Source: JACKII01 sp965202745 (GTDB taxonomy: Bacteria > Pseudomonadota > Alphaproteobacteria > Bin95). From it: a stretch of DNA of 64,000 bases. The DNA is taken from contig CBDBCB010000022.1 in assembly GCA_965202745.1 (NCBI GenBank), forward strand, positions 310,001 through 374,000, given 5' to 3'. Each line of letters starts with the position of its first letter. Positions within the stretch are counted from its first letter, which is position 1. Positions 43,120-54,348 of this stretch are shown piece by piece. Made by a program: the position numbers and the translations under genes. The notes under the pieces were generated by a model, which saw only the letters and a program-made list of their open reading frames with translations, did no database searches and was not told where the DNA came from.

Positions 43120-43995
43120 ATGCGCCCTGACCCAGTCCTCCGCCAGTTCGCGGGCACCAACGCCACGCTCTCGTATGCCGAATGGCCGGGTGAACCGGGC
43201 GCGCCGACCATTCTGCTGGTGCACGCCACGGGTTTTCATGCGCGCGTCTGGGACAAGCTGGTGCAGAAATTGCCTGCGTCCTGGCGCGTGCTGGCCGTGG
43301 ACATGCGCGGCCACGGCCTATCTTCGAAAGATGGCCCGTTCGACCGCTGGGACTATTATGGCCAGGATCTGACCGAAATGGTGGATCATCTGGAGCTCGA
43401 GGGCGCGATCCCCGTCGGCCGTTCCATGGGCGGCTGGGCGGTCTGCTATGCGGCGCTGGACCGGCCAAAGGCGTTCCGGCATCTGGTGCTGATCGATCCA
43501 ACCATGAATTCGCCGGAATTCTATGGCCAGAACCGCTTTCCCGACATGAAAACGCCCGCGGACCACCCAAGCTCCCGCCGCCGGAACGAGTGGACCGGCT
43601 GGCAGGCGTTCTACGACCGGGAGCCTTATTCCCTCTGGCAACCGGACGTGCTGGAGGACTATTGCCGCCACGGCGTCATGCCGAACCCGGCGGGCGAGGG
43701 CTACGTGCTTGCCTGCCCGCCCATCGTAGAGGCCTCCGTCTACATGAATAGCTGGCGGGCCTATATCCACAAGCGCCTGAAGGAAATCGAGACCCCGGCA
43801 ACCATCCTCCGCGCCCGCAGGCGGCAATTGCCGAAACTGGGCCAGACAGACTACGCGGGCTCCCCCACCTGGGAGCGTCTGCACGAACTGTTCCAGCGGG
43901 CGGAGGATATCTACCTGCCGGAGTACACCCACTTCATCCCGATGCAGAACCCGGCGCTGGTGGCGGGTTACATAGAGGCAGCGGCGCATCAGTGA
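43120..43995 (+). CDS. Alpha/beta hydrolase
   Basis: Serine hydrolase of unknown substrate. The 291 residues have an oxyanion strand ILLVHATGFHARVWD, the nucleophile elbow VGRSMGGWAV (G-x-S-x-G), and a late histidine in YTHFIPMQNPALV. I chose the ATG at 43120 (MRPDPVLRQFAG); an in-frame TTG 42 bp earlier would add a Pro/Arg-rich lead unlikely to be real. It is divergent from the SsuD-like gene. Confidence 0.85.
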   Translation: MRPDPVLRQFAGTNATLSYAEWPGEPGAPTILLVHATGFHARVWDKLVQKLPASWRVLAVDMRGHGLSSKDGPFDRWDYYGQDLTEMVDHLELEGAIPVGRSMGGWAVCYAALDRPKAFRHLVLIDPTMNSPEFYGQNRFPDMKTPADHPSSRRRNEWTGWQAFYDREPYSLWQPDVLEDYCRHGVMPNPAGEGYVLACPPIVEASVYMNSWRAYIHKRLKEIETPATILRARRRQLPKLGQTDYAGSPTWERLHELFQRAEDIYLPEYTHFIPMQNPALVAGYIEAAAHQ

Positions 43996-44048
43996 AGCAA
44001 ATGCGGCGGCGGTTGGTATTCGTCCGCTCCCCGGCATCAGCAATCGGT

Positions 44049-45342
44049 TTATTGAAGTAGCGTGTTGGACCTAAGAAAGGCCTCGCGCTCGTCCGGCAGT
44101 TTGGCGATTTTCGGAAGTTTGGACAGCCGCAGGATGTGGCCTGCCGTCCGCAAAAACTCTGGTTCCTGGCAACTGCTCAGCACCTTTGCCAGTTCACGGG
44201 TATCATCGGTTTGGCCGTTGCCAATCCGCCAGACCTCCCGGAAAAAGACGGTGCGAATGGCGAGGCGGTCGCGCTCAAGCGACTGCTTGTTCAATGCTAT
44301 GGTGATTGCCAGCAAATCCTCGGTCGTTGGGGCTCTGCGGGCGGCGGAGGCGTTAGATCAAAGTCGATAGAGCCGCCGGTGAATTCTTTTAGCCATTCCA
44401 CATCCGGCCGCACGATTTCTGCAAACTTTTCATAGTTCAAGCCAGGGATGGAGAATTGCGTACTTCCCGGCACGCCAGCAAGTTTTACAGCAAGATTTAA
44501 TGCCCGTTCCGGGTTTTGGCGGCCTGATTGGTACATGGGATGTGTGCGATTCATGAACTCCAGCACATAAATGGCTGCGGCAGTTGGGGTTTCGTTCTGC
44601 CAGGGCGGGCGCACATTCAGATCTGCCGTATCGATTGCAAGGAACCGTCAGAAAAAATCATCGACCACATCGGCATTGCGCAGCAACCCGCGTTCAAACG
44701 GTACGATTTGCACGTTGTTCCGGCCGAAAGCCCGCACATATTTTTCGATTCTGTTGCGATAGGCCGGAAGGACAGATCGGCCGGCAGGGTCAGGGGAAAA
44801 ATGCGCTGATGGACAATCGTGTTAGCGATCAGGTTTTCAAAAGTTGCGCCGATTTTCACCAACTGGGCAGTTGCACTATTGGCGAACCTGAACGGATTGC
44901 AGACATAGATCGCAACAAATACCTGGTTAAAAAAGGGAGAAAGGAACCGTTGCAGCGTCTCTACGGCTTCTTCCGGAAGCCTGGAAAAAGCTTCACCCGA
45001 AAGGACGAAGTGATTGGGGCGCTCGTCCTCCAGCACTTGGCAGACATCGTCAACAATAGCAGCCGCGCGTCGGCGTATTTCCTCCGGGTGTTCAAAGCCG
45101 TCAGCCGTATTGATCCATATATCGCTTAAATCATCAACGAAGGCAGGGGCCAGCCAACTATGGTTGGCGTAGCCACGGTAACTGGCGACACCGAACTGGT
45201 CACGTAAGTCGTCGAAGTTATCCGCAATGGTTTGCTGGATCGACGAGGTGCCTGTTTTATGCATACCAATGTGCAGGATGCACTTGCGGCCTTCACCGGT
45301 GGGCAACGTAGGAATATTTCCTACCGATGGACTTGTGCTCAT
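44049..45342 (-). pseudogene. P-loop sulfotransferase-type protein, at least three lesions
   Basis: From ATG 45342 the frame shows the sulfotransferase P-loop (KCILHIGMHKTGTSSIQ) and a downstream NHFVLSGEAFSRLPEEAVET. It shifts near 44760, after IATES. It then reads YVRAFGRNNVQIVPFERG and meets a TGA at 44650-44648 (after VVDDFF). It continues RPPWQNETPTAAAIYVLEF and shifts again near 44320. The tail (LLAITIALNKQSLERDRLAI to AFLRSNTLLQ) ends at 44049. It would have transferred sulfate from PAPS to a surface glycan or similar acceptor. The number of lesions excludes sequencing error as the sole cause. Confidence 0.8.
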
Positions 45343-45364
45343 TGGGAAATTCTAGCTTGCGGGC

Positions 45365-45403
45365 AAAAAAAAAGACCCTCTGCTCCTAGTCCAGCAGAGG
45401 GTC
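45365..45403 (-). terminator. Rho-independent terminator of the cytochrome P460 gene
   Basis: On the minus strand an 11-bp perfect stem (GACCCTCTGCT against AGCAGAGGGTC) with an 8-nt loop is followed by nine T. It begins 49 bp after the cytochrome P460 stop. Confidence 0.95.
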
Positions 45404-45451
45404 CGGCGCAACTCCGCGGGGAATATGCGTCCCTGGTGTTGGAAGACCCGG

Positions 45452-46045
45452 CTACTTGATCCGCGCTTCTTCCACCGGATAGCCGAGGCCACCCTGGTGT
45501 CCATAAGCTCCCTGGTGGCAGGGGCTGCACGCTGCCACGACGTTCACCGCCATTGGCTTGCCATTCGGCGCGACCATCATATAGTACCAGTCGTCGGTTT
45601 CCGGCGATTTGCCCTTGGCTGCCTTTTCCATCAGGAACAGGGGGCCGGCGACAGCCTTGCCCTTCTTGTTGACCGAGAACGACTCTTTGGCGATCAGCGT
45701 GCCGGCAGGAATGCTCGGCTGTTCGGCGTATTTCAGGTATTCGGCAGCGCCCGTTTCATTGACCCAGGTCAGCAAAAAGCGGTCGCCATGCACACCAGGG
45801 GCCGCCGGGAAGCTGCTGACTTTGGTCCAGGAGCGGTAGTCGTTCACCATGCTCTTGTCGATCCAGCCCTTGCCGCCCTTTTTGTATCCGGCATGCAGTT
45901 TTTCCGCCATGCATTCATAGACCTTATGCACTTCGGCACCGGTCAGATCGCTGCCCGCCTTGCTGGGATTGCAGGCGGCGTGCGCGCCGGTACTGAACAT
46001 CAGGCTTGCCGCGATGGCTGCCACGGCGTGGAAGGTCTTGCGCAT
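45452..46045 (-). CDS. Cytochrome P460 family protein
   Basis: Periplasmic c-type haem protein. P460 proteins oxidise hydroxylamine or detoxify NO-type compounds in some bacteria, while many members are uncharacterised. The 197 residues start with a signal peptide (MRKTFHAVAAIAASLMFSTG, cleavage near AHA-AC). The family body follows (VYECMAEKLHAGYKKGGKGW, DYRSWTKVSSFPAAPG). The haem motif CSPCH is near residue 173, in the usual C-terminal place. The cross-linking lysine cannot be verified by eye. Single gene with its own terminator. Confidence 0.88.
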   Translation of the reverse strand: MRKTFHAVAAIAASLMFSTGAHAACNPSKAGSDLTGAEVHKVYECMAEKLHAGYKKGGKGWIDKSMVNDYRSWTKVSSFPAAPGVHGDRFLLTWVNETGAAEYLKYAEQPSIPAGTLIAKESFSVNKKGKAVAGPLFLMEKAAKGKSPETDDWYYMMVAPNGKPMAVNVVAACSPCHQGAYGHQGGLGYPVEEARIK

Positions 46046-46310
46046 CGTGTCTTTGTCCTCTCAGGTCTGGCTCTTGCGGTGCACGCCCAGACTGTCTGCC
46101 CAGTGCTAGCTTTAGAGTATGCGGCAGCCGTAACGGACTGAAATCACATCGCCTCACGTGTCTGTGCGGAATGCGTTATAGAGCCAGCGCCAGCGCAAAG
46201 CCGCCACGGGCTCGCGTTCAGGCTGTTGCATCGCTATATCAGGGCGGACGATCTGCGCTTGGAGCCATTGCTGGCTTTGAGCGCCGGGTAGACGGAAAGA
46301 CCTGACGACC

Positions 46311-47792
46311 ATGACTGACGCCACTGTCTTCGCATTCGACAATACTTACGCCCGTTTGCCGGAGCGGTTTTTTGCTCGCCTGGACCCGTCACCGGTGGCT
46401 CAACCGCGGCTGGTGAAGTTGAACGAGCAGCTTGCGGCTGAGCTGGGGTTGGACGCTGCCGCTCTACGCAGCCCGGAAGGCGTGGCTGTGCTGGCCGGAA
46501 ATGCAACGCCGGAAGGCTCAACCCCGCTGGCGATGGCCTATGCCGGACATCAGTTCGGCGGCTGGTCGCCACAATTGGGCGATGGACGCGCCATCCTGCT
46601 GGGGGAGGTCATCGACCAAAACGGCCGCCGCCACGACATCCAGTTAAAAGGCTCCGGCCCGACTCCCTTTTCGCGTCAGGGCGATGGCCGCTCGCCGCTG
46701 GGGCCGACGCTGCGAGAATACATTATCAGCGAGGCAATGACGGCGTTGGGCGTGCCCTCTACCCACTCGCTGGCCGTAGCCGCGACGGGAGAACCCGTCT
46801 ACCGCGAGACCGCGCTGCCGGGCGGTGTGCTGACCCGCGTCGCATCCAGCCACATACGTGTTGGCACCTTCCAGTTTTTCTTGGGCCGCAAGGACAATGA
46901 GGGCCTGCAAGTGTTGGCCGATCACGCCATCCAGCGGCACTATCCGGCGGCTGCGCAGGCAGAAAACCCCTACCTGGCCTTTCTGGAAGCCGTGATTGCC
47001 CGACAGGCCGCGCTGATCGCGCAATGGATGAGCCTGGGCTTCATTCATGGCGTCATGAACACCGACAACATGACGATATCCGGGGAGACCATCGACTACG
47101 GCCCCTGCGCCTTCATGGATACCTACAAGGCCGGGATGGTCTATAGCTCCATCGACCGGCAGGGCCGCTATGCCTATGCCAACCAGCCACCTATCGGGCA
47201 TTGGAACCTGGTTTGTCTAGCGCAGGCGCTGCTGCCGTTGCTGGCTGTGAAGGAAGAGGCGGCCATCGAAATCGCGCAAGGGGCGGTGAACCAGTATCCG
47301 GGACTATTCCAGCAAGCATGGCTTGGCCGTATGCGGCAGAAGCTGGGCCTGCTGACGGCCGAAGACGGCGACCATGCGCTGATCGAAGAATTGCTCGAGT
47401 TGATGGAAGTCAATCAGGCTGACTTCACCCTGACCTTCCGCCATTTGGCCAACAGGCTGGGCGCGGATGCTTCCGGGCCGCCTGCGCGCGACCAATTCAT
47501 CGACCCGACCGCCTTCGATGGCTGGGCCGGCCGCTGGCTGGCGCGGCACGAGCACGAGACCGCTGGTATGGCAGAGCGGCGCGCCGCGATGTTGACCGCC
47601 AACCCGCTGTTCATTCCCCGCAACCATCGGGTGGAAGCTGCTATCGAGGCTGCCTACCAGGATGATTTCGGACCGTTCGAGGAACTGCTGGCGGTAATGC
47701 AGCGCCCCTTCGACGAGCAACCCGGTTTCGCTGACTATGCAACGCCACCGGAGCCTGAGCAGATCGTCCGCCAGACCTTCTGCGGCACGTGA
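46311..47792 (+). CDS. selO: Protein adenylyltransferase SelO
   Basis: Pseudokinase that AMPylates proteins in redox homeostasis. The 493 residues include YAGHQFGGWSPQLGDGRAIL, the ATP-binding DIQLKGSGPTPFSRQGDGRS, and GVPSTHSLAVAATGEPV. HGVMNTDNMTISGETIDYGP holds the metal-binding N and D. The C-terminus TFCGT carries a Cys where animal SelO has selenocysteine, as is usual in bacteria. Full length and intact. The broken dgoK starts 16 bp downstream. Confidence 0.95.
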   Translation: MTDATVFAFDNTYARLPERFFARLDPSPVAQPRLVKLNEQLAAELGLDAAALRSPEGVAVLAGNATPEGSTPLAMAYAGHQFGGWSPQLGDGRAILLGEVIDQNGRRHDIQLKGSGPTPFSRQGDGRSPLGPTLREYIISEAMTALGVPSTHSLAVAATGEPVYRETALPGGVLTRVASSHIRVGTFQFFLGRKDNEGLQVLADHAIQRHYPAAAQAENPYLAFLEAVIARQAALIAQWMSLGFIHGVMNTDNMTISGETIDYGPCAFMDTYKAGMVYSSIDRQGRYAYANQPPIGHWNLVCLAQALLPLLAVKEEAAIEIAQGAVNQYPGLFQQAWLGRMRQKLGLLTAEDGDHALIEELLELMEVNQADFTLTFRHLANRLGADASGPPARDQFIDPTAFDGWAGRWLARHEHETAGMAERRAAMLTANPLFIPRNHRVEAAIEAAYQDDFGPFEELLAVMQRPFDEQPGFADYATPPEPEQIVRQTFCGT

Positions 47793-47808
47793 TCCGGGGT
47801 CTTTACTT

Positions 47809-48052
47809 ATGACTGAAGCGGCCTATGCCGCCGCCGACTGGGGCACGACCAGCTTCCGGCTGTGGACTCTCTCTGCCAACGGTGAGGTTTTGGGGGAGAC
47901 GCGCGGGGCGAAGGGCATGGCCTCCCTGGCGCGCGCCGAGTATCCGCAAGTGCTGGAGCAGGCGCTGACGGAAGTCGGGGCCGGACCGGAGGCGCCGGTG
48001 ATCATCTGCGGCATGGCGGGCGCGGCGCAGGGGTGACACGAGGCCGCCTATC
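47809..48052 (+). pseudogene. dgoK: 2-dehydro-3-deoxygalactonokinase, N-terminal fragment cut by IS481
   Basis: DgoK phosphorylates KDGal in galactonate breakdown. From ATG 47809 the fragment shows AAADWGTTSFRLWTLSANG (phosphate 1 motif) and VIICGMAGAAQG. A TGA at 48034-48036 then stands exactly where relatives have Trp (G-W-x-x-A-P-Y-L), and HEAAYL follows. IS481 copy 2 begins at 48053. No further dgoK sequence appears beyond the element, so the remaining 200 or more codons are gone. The TGA is best read as a TGG-to-TGA change. Confidence 0.85.
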
Positions 48053-49099
48053 TGTTCCATTCCGGCTGATCGGATAGCCCCTCGTCGCTCTGCGTTTTTC
48101 ATGGCACGCTGTGTTTTGATCGAGGCGCGGGATGGGAGAGCGACATGGTGATCAAGCTTCACAGTCAGGCGACGACGCCACCGAAGATCAGGGCGGCCAT
48201 ACAGGCCAGTGACGACCCTGCGTGGGTTCTTGCCGAGCGTCACGGGACCACGGAACAGACCGTATGGAAATGGTGCCAGCGTGCCAGCGTGGAGGATCGC
48301 AGCCACACGCCCCATCGCCTTCAGACGACGTTGACGCCAGCGCAGGAAGCTCTCCGCAAGACGCTTTTGGTCTCGCTGGATGATCTGCTGGCGGTGGTGC
48401 GCGAGTTCTTGAACCCGAAGGCCTCCCGCTCTGGCCTTGACCGCTGCTTGCGTCGGCATGGCGTGGGGCCCCTGCGCGCCCTGAAAGCAGCATCGCCCCG
48501 GCCAAAGCACAGCGCCTTCAAAGCCTATGAACCCGGTTCCATCCCCATCGACCTGAAATACTTGCCACCGATGGCAGAGAGAGCCGCCGCCGTTCCCTCT
48601 TCGTGGCCATCGACAGGGCAACGCGTTGGGTTGTTGTCAGGGTCTACAACAGCAAGACAGCGGCCAATGCCCGGCGCTTCCTGCGCGCCCTGGAGCGCGC
48701 CTGCCCGATGCGGATCCGCCCCATACTCCCGGATAATGGAAAAGAGTTCACGGATCGCCTCTTCGGTCTGCGCCAGCGCGCCGCAACAGGCGCGCATGAA
48801 TGCGACACGCTGGGCGCCGCCCTCGATATCGATCATCACCTGACGCCGCCTAGGTCACCTCAGACCAACGGTATGGTCGAACGGTTCAATGGCCGCATCG
48901 AAGAGGTTCTGCAGAGCCATCCCTTCCGATCCGGCGAGGTTCTGGAAGCCACGCTGCTTCGCTATGTCTGGCTTTACACCCAGCCGCTGCCGCAATCAGC
49001 CCTGGGCAGCAAGACGCCCTTGCAGGCAATGAAGGGATGGCGAAAACTCAAACTAGAGCTGGTCAGGAAACAGCCATATTACCTTCCAGGATGTGAAAG
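48053..49099 (+). mobile_element. IS481-family element, copy 2 (degenerate)
   Basis: Nearly identical to copy 1 at 37751-38810 and in the same orientation. It has a 12-bp in-frame deletion, a 1-bp deletion, scattered substitutions and an altered right end (GGATGTGAAAGC instead of GGATGGGACAC). No TTAA duplication flanks it. It lies between the dgoK fragment and the atp operon. Confidence 0.85.
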
Positions 49100-49103
49100 C
49101 TAG
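48145..49103 (+). pseudogene. IS481-family transposase, frameshifted copy
   Basis: Relative to copy 1 it lacks 12 bp (four codons, VAVA-type) near 48350. It also lacks one base near 48577 in ...LPPMAE, which throws the catalytic core out of frame. The core resumes in another frame with AIDRATRWVVVRVY and SPQTNGMVERFNGRI to 49103. It cannot make a working transposase by itself. Confidence 0.88.
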
Positions 49104-49301
49104 GCAGTCATCCCCATCCCAAAGCGTCCAGTTGTCGCGAGGGCAAGCAGGAGGGCTCGCCATCGCCGCAATTCGTGTGCTACTCACCCGATCAACCGGC
49201 GCACTGGTGCGTTCCGGCTGTCACCCATGCGCAATAGATTGCCGTATCACACGCGCTTTCGTGGCTTTCAACCGTTTCTCCGGCCGTGAGGTTATCCGAC
49301 C

Positions 49302-49861
49302 GTGGCAACCAGCATTGGACCGGCTTCCGGGCTTGCCGCACGCTACGCGGGCGCGCTCTATGAGCTGGCAGACGAAGCCAAGACCCTCAACGAAGTCGCA
49401 AGCGACTTGCAGGGCCTGAAAGCTATGTCTGCCGAAAGCAGCGACTTCCGCCGCCTGATCCACTCGCCCGTAATGCGCCGTGATGATCAAGAGCGTGCAA
49501 TTGCGGCCCTGGCTGAAAAGGCCGGCGCACAGCCGCTTACATCAAATTTCCTGCGCCTGCTGGCGCACAACCGCCGCCTGTTCGTGCTCGACGAGATCGT
49601 CGATGTGTTCCTGGCTATTTTGGCGGAGCGCCGCGGCGAAGTGCGGGCCAAGATTTCGTCAGCGCACGCCTTGAGCGATGACCAGATGAGCCGGCTCGAA
49701 ACATCTCTTCGCGAAGTTGCCGGGGCGAAAGTCACCCTGGAAACCACCGTCGAACCTTCTTTGCTGGGTGGCTTGGTCGTACAGCTGGGCTCCCGCATGT
49801 ATGACAGTTCCTTGCGTACCAAACTTCAGCGTCTGCAGCACGCCATGAAAGGGGTCCAGTG

Positions 49862-49862
<1 letters not shown>
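49302..49862 (+). CDS. atpH: ATP synthase F1 subunit delta
   Basis: Peripheral-stalk subunit joining F1 to the b subunits of F0 at the inner membrane. The 186 residues start at a GTG (49302) with SGLAARYAGALYELADEAKT. SNFLRLLAHNRRLFVLDEIV lies in the middle. The C-terminal signature region VTLETTVEPSLLGGLVVQLG then SRMYDSSLRTKLQRL closes the protein. First gene of the atpHAGDC operon; its stop overlaps the atpA start (TGATG). As in most alphaproteobacteria, the F0 genes lie elsewhere. Confidence 0.95.
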
Positions 49863-51391
<1,529 letters not shown>

Positions 51392-51436
51392 GACTCTGAC
51401 GAAGCAGCCTGAAGCGAAAGCGGAGAACAAGGCGTT

Positions 51437-52324
51437 ATGGCCAGCTTGAAGGACTTACGCGACCGTATCGGTAGCGTGAAATCTACACAGAAAATCACGT
51501 CCGCCATGAGAATGGTGGCCGCGGCCAAACTTCGCCGCGCCCAGGAACAAGCGGAAGCTGCCCGCCCCTATGCGGAGCGGATGGAGCGGATGCTATCATC
51601 GCTGGGCGGCAGCGTGCGCGGCACGCCCGGTGTCTCTCCCCTGTTGGCAGGCACTGGCAGCGATCAAAAACACTTGGTAGTACTGGCAACTGCTGACCGC
51701 GGTCTCTGCGGCGGCTTCAACACCAATCTGGTGCGACAGGCCCGTATCCTGGTCGGCGAGTTGAAGGGCCAGGGCAAAGATGTTGAGATCATGTTCGTTG
51801 GCCGCAAGGGCCGCGACGCGCTGCGCCGTGAATTGACCGGTATGATCGGTGAAACCGTCGAAGGCATTGGCCGCAAGGCGGTTGCATTCGAAGAAGCCGA
51901 CGGCATCGGCGACCGTCTGCGCGAGCGTTTTGCAGCGGGCGACTTCGACGTGGCGCACTTGATCTACGCCAAGTTCGTGTCGGCGATTTCCAACATCGTG
52001 ACTACGCAGCAGCTTATTCCCGCCCCCATCCCCGATGCCGATGCAGAAGGCGGCGAGGACCTTGGTGGCGCTGTATACGAATACGAACCGTCCGAGGAAA
52101 AGATCCTGAAGAATCTGCTGCCCCGGAACATCTCGGTTCATATCTACCGTGCATTGCTTGAAAACGCCGCCAGCGAACACGGCGCGCGGATGGCGGCAAT
52201 GGACAATGCTACCCGTAATGCCGGCGAGATGATCAAAGGCCTAACACTGACCTACAACCGCACCCGTCAGGCGATGATTACGACCGAACTGATCGAGATC
52301 ATCGCCGGTGCCGAAGCTGTCTAG
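51437..52324 (+). CDS. atpG: ATP synthase F1 subunit gamma
   Basis: Central-stalk rotor subunit. The 295 residues start MASLKDLRDRIGSVKSTQKI then TSAMRMVAAAKLRRAQEQAE, the family's N-terminal helix. They end in the C-terminal signature ASEHGARMAAMDNATRNAGE then MIKGLTLTYNRTRQAMITTE. It lies 45 bp after atpA and 79 bp before atpD. Intact. Confidence 0.97.
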   Translation: MASLKDLRDRIGSVKSTQKITSAMRMVAAAKLRRAQEQAEAARPYAERMERMLSSLGGSVRGTPGVSPLLAGTGSDQKHLVVLATADRGLCGGFNTNLVRQARILVGELKGQGKDVEIMFVGRKGRDALRRELTGMIGETVEGIGRKAVAFEEADGIGDRLRERFAAGDFDVAHLIYAKFVSAISNIVTTQQLIPAPIPDADAEGGEDLGGAVYEYEPSEEKILKNLLPRNISVHIYRALLENAASEHGARMAAMDNATRNAGEMIKGLTLTYNRTRQAMITTELIEIIAGAEAV

Positions 52325-52403
52325 GCAGCCCGGCGCACGGCGTGAGGTAACACTGATTGTGGCAACACTTTCGACCCAGTTTTAAATTAAGGAGTTGACC
52401 CCC

Positions 52404-53831
52404 ATGGCGAAGAACGCTGTCGGCCGGATCACCCAGGTGATGGGCGCGGTCGTTGACGTACAGTTTGACGGTGAAATCCCCTCGATCCTCGATGCGCTTC
52501 ATGCGAAGCGTCCTGATGGTTCGCTGCTGGTGCTCGAAGTGGCACAGCATTTGGGCGAGAACAGCGTGCGTACCATCGCGATGGACGCCACTGAAGGCCT
52601 GACCCGCAACGATGAAGCGGAAGCCACCGGCTCCCCGATCACCGTGCCGGTTGGCCCGGAAGTGCTGGGCCGGATCATGAACGTCATCGGCGACCCGATC
52701 GACAATCGCGGACCGGTGAACACCAAAGGCCGCTCGCCGATCCACCGCTCTGCCCCGGCTTTTACCGAGCAGGCGACGGAAACCGAGCAGCTGGTCACCG
52801 GCATTAAGGTTGTCGACTTGCTCACCCCCTACGCAAAGGGCGGTAAGATCGGCCTGTTCGGCGGCGCTGGCGTTGGCAAGACCGTGTTGATCATGGAACT
52901 GATCAACAACATCGCGAAAGGCCACGGCGGTTACTCCGTGTTCGCCGGTGTTGGCGAGCGTACTCGTGAGGGCAACGATCTCTATCACGAGATGATCGAG
53001 TCCGGTGTTATCGACCTGGAAGGTAACAACTCCAAAGCGGCACTGGTCTATGGCCAGATGAACGAGCCGCCGGGCGCGCGCGCCCGTGTTGCACTTTCCG
53101 GTTTGACTCAGGCGGAATACTTCCGCGACGAGGAAGGCCAGGACGTGTTGTTGTTCGTCGACAACATCTTCCGCTTCACCCAGGCTGGTTCTGAGGTGTC
53201 GGCGATGCTAGGCCGTATCCCATCCGCAGTGGGCTATCAGCCGACCCTGGGTACGGACATGGGCGCGCTGCAGGAGCGTATTACCTCCACCAACAAGGGT
53301 TCGATCACCTCCGTACAGGCCGTTTACGTGCCTGCGGACGATTTGACCGATCCAGCGCCGGCCACCACCTTTGCTCACTTGGATGCGACAACGGTGTTGA
53401 ACCGCTCGATCGCTGAGCTGGGCATTTACCCGGCGGTTGATCCGCTCGATTCCACTTCGCGTATTCTTGATCCACGGGTTGTGGGTGACGAGCATTACCA
53501 GACGGCGCGCCGTGTGCAGGAAACTCTGCAGCAATACAAGGCGTTGCAGGACATCATCGCCATTCTGGGCATGGACGAACTGTCAGAAGACGACAAGCTG
53601 GTCGTGGCCCGTGCCCGCAAGCTGCAGCGCTTCCTCAGCCAGCCGTTCCACGTCGCCGAGGTCTTTACCGGTACGCCGGGTGAGTTCATGCCGCTGGAAG
53701 AAACCATTAAGGGCTTTAAGGCCATCGTCGATGGTGACTATGATGATATCCTAGAGGCAGCGTTCTACATGGTTGGTCCGATGGACCAGGTCATGGAGAA
53801 AGCTCGCCGTATGGCCGCGGAAGCGGCATAA
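52404..53831 (+). CDS. atpD: ATP synthase F1 subunit beta
   Basis: Catalytic subunit of F1. The 475 residues have the P-loop GLFGGAGVGKTVLIMELI near 150, the catalytic glutamate in FAGVGERTREGNDLYHEM, VLLFVDNIFRFTQAGSEVSA, and the signature PAVDPLDSTSR. I chose the ATG at 52404 (MAKNAVGRITQVMG), with AAGGAG about 10 nt upstream. An in-frame TTG nine bases earlier is not needed. Intact. Confidence 0.98.
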   Translation: MAKNAVGRITQVMGAVVDVQFDGEIPSILDALHAKRPDGSLLVLEVAQHLGENSVRTIAMDATEGLTRNDEAEATGSPITVPVGPEVLGRIMNVIGDPIDNRGPVNTKGRSPIHRSAPAFTEQATETEQLVTGIKVVDLLTPYAKGGKIGLFGGAGVGKTVLIMELINNIAKGHGGYSVFAGVGERTREGNDLYHEMIESGVIDLEGNNSKAALVYGQMNEPPGARARVALSGLTQAEYFRDEEGQDVLLFVDNIFRFTQAGSEVSAMLGRIPSAVGYQPTLGTDMGALQERITSTNKGSITSVQAVYVPADDLTDPAPATTFAHLDATTVLNRSIAELGIYPAVDPLDSTSRILDPRVVGDEHYQTARRVQETLQQYKALQDIIAILGMDELSEDDKLVVARARKLQRFLSQPFHVAEVFTGTPGEFMPLEETIKGFKAIVDGDYDDILEAAFYMVGPMDQVMEKARRMAAEAA

Positions 53832-53853
53832 CCTCGTCGGGATACATTAGCCC

Positions 53854-54273
53854 ATGACGGACGGAAAAGTAGACTTCGAGCTGGTATCGCCGGAACGGCT
53901 GCTGGCATCGAAAGCGGTAGATATGGTGGTTGTGCCAGGTGGCGACGGCGATTTCGGCGTCCTTCCCGGCCACTCCCCCCTGCTGTCGACCGTACGCGCA
54001 GGCGTTATACTGGTTTATGACGGTCGGGAGGTCTCTGACCGGATTTTCGTGGCCGGCGGCTTTGCCGAGGTGACTCGCGAACGCTGCACGGTTCTGGCTG
54101 AAGTCGCCATGCCTGTGTCGGAAATCGATACTGGCTCGACGGAGCAGGACTTGCGTGACGCCCGCGAGGATGTGGCCTCGGCAACCAGTGACCATGAGCG
54201 CGACAACGCCAACCGGCGTGCCCATGTTGCTCAAGCCAAGCTGGAAGCCGTGCGCCGTTCCGCTGTGCACTAG
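53854..54273 (+). CDS. atpC: ATP synthase F1 subunit epsilon
   Basis: Rotor-stalk subunit that couples and inhibits ATPase activity. The 139 residues have the beta-sandwich domain (KVDFELVSPERLLASKAVDM, then GDGDFGVLPGHSPLLSTVRA and FVAGGFAEVTRERCTVLAE). A C-terminal helical hairpin of Ala/Arg/Asp-rich sequence follows. Last gene of the operon, 23 bp after atpD, followed by a terminator. Confidence 0.96.
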   Translation: MTDGKVDFELVSPERLLASKAVDMVVVPGGDGDFGVLPGHSPLLSTVRAGVILVYDGREVSDRIFVAGGFAEVTRERCTVLAEVAMPVSEIDTGSTEQDLRDAREDVASATSDHERDNANRRAHVAQAKLEAVRRSAVH

Positions 54274-54298
54274 GCATTCTATTTCAGCGCAAGCAAAA

Positions 54299-54328
54299 AC
54301 GCCGTCCTGGTTGGGACGGCGTTTTTTT
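54299..54328 (+). terminator. Rho-independent terminator of the atpHAGDC operon
   Basis: ACGCCGTCC and GGACGGCGT form a 9-bp stem with a 6-nt loop, followed by seven T. It starts 26 bp past the atpC stop. Confidence 0.95.
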
Positions 54329-54348
54329 ATGTGAAGGTGGGCCGTTGC

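Noticed and set aside
44648..44650. TGA in the sulfotransferase as selenocysteine
   Set aside because: The gene has two further frameshifts; no redox motif.
48034..48036. TGA in dgoK as selenocysteine
   Set aside because: Homologues have Trp there (TGG to TGA), the gene is truncated by IS481, and the following sequence is transposon.
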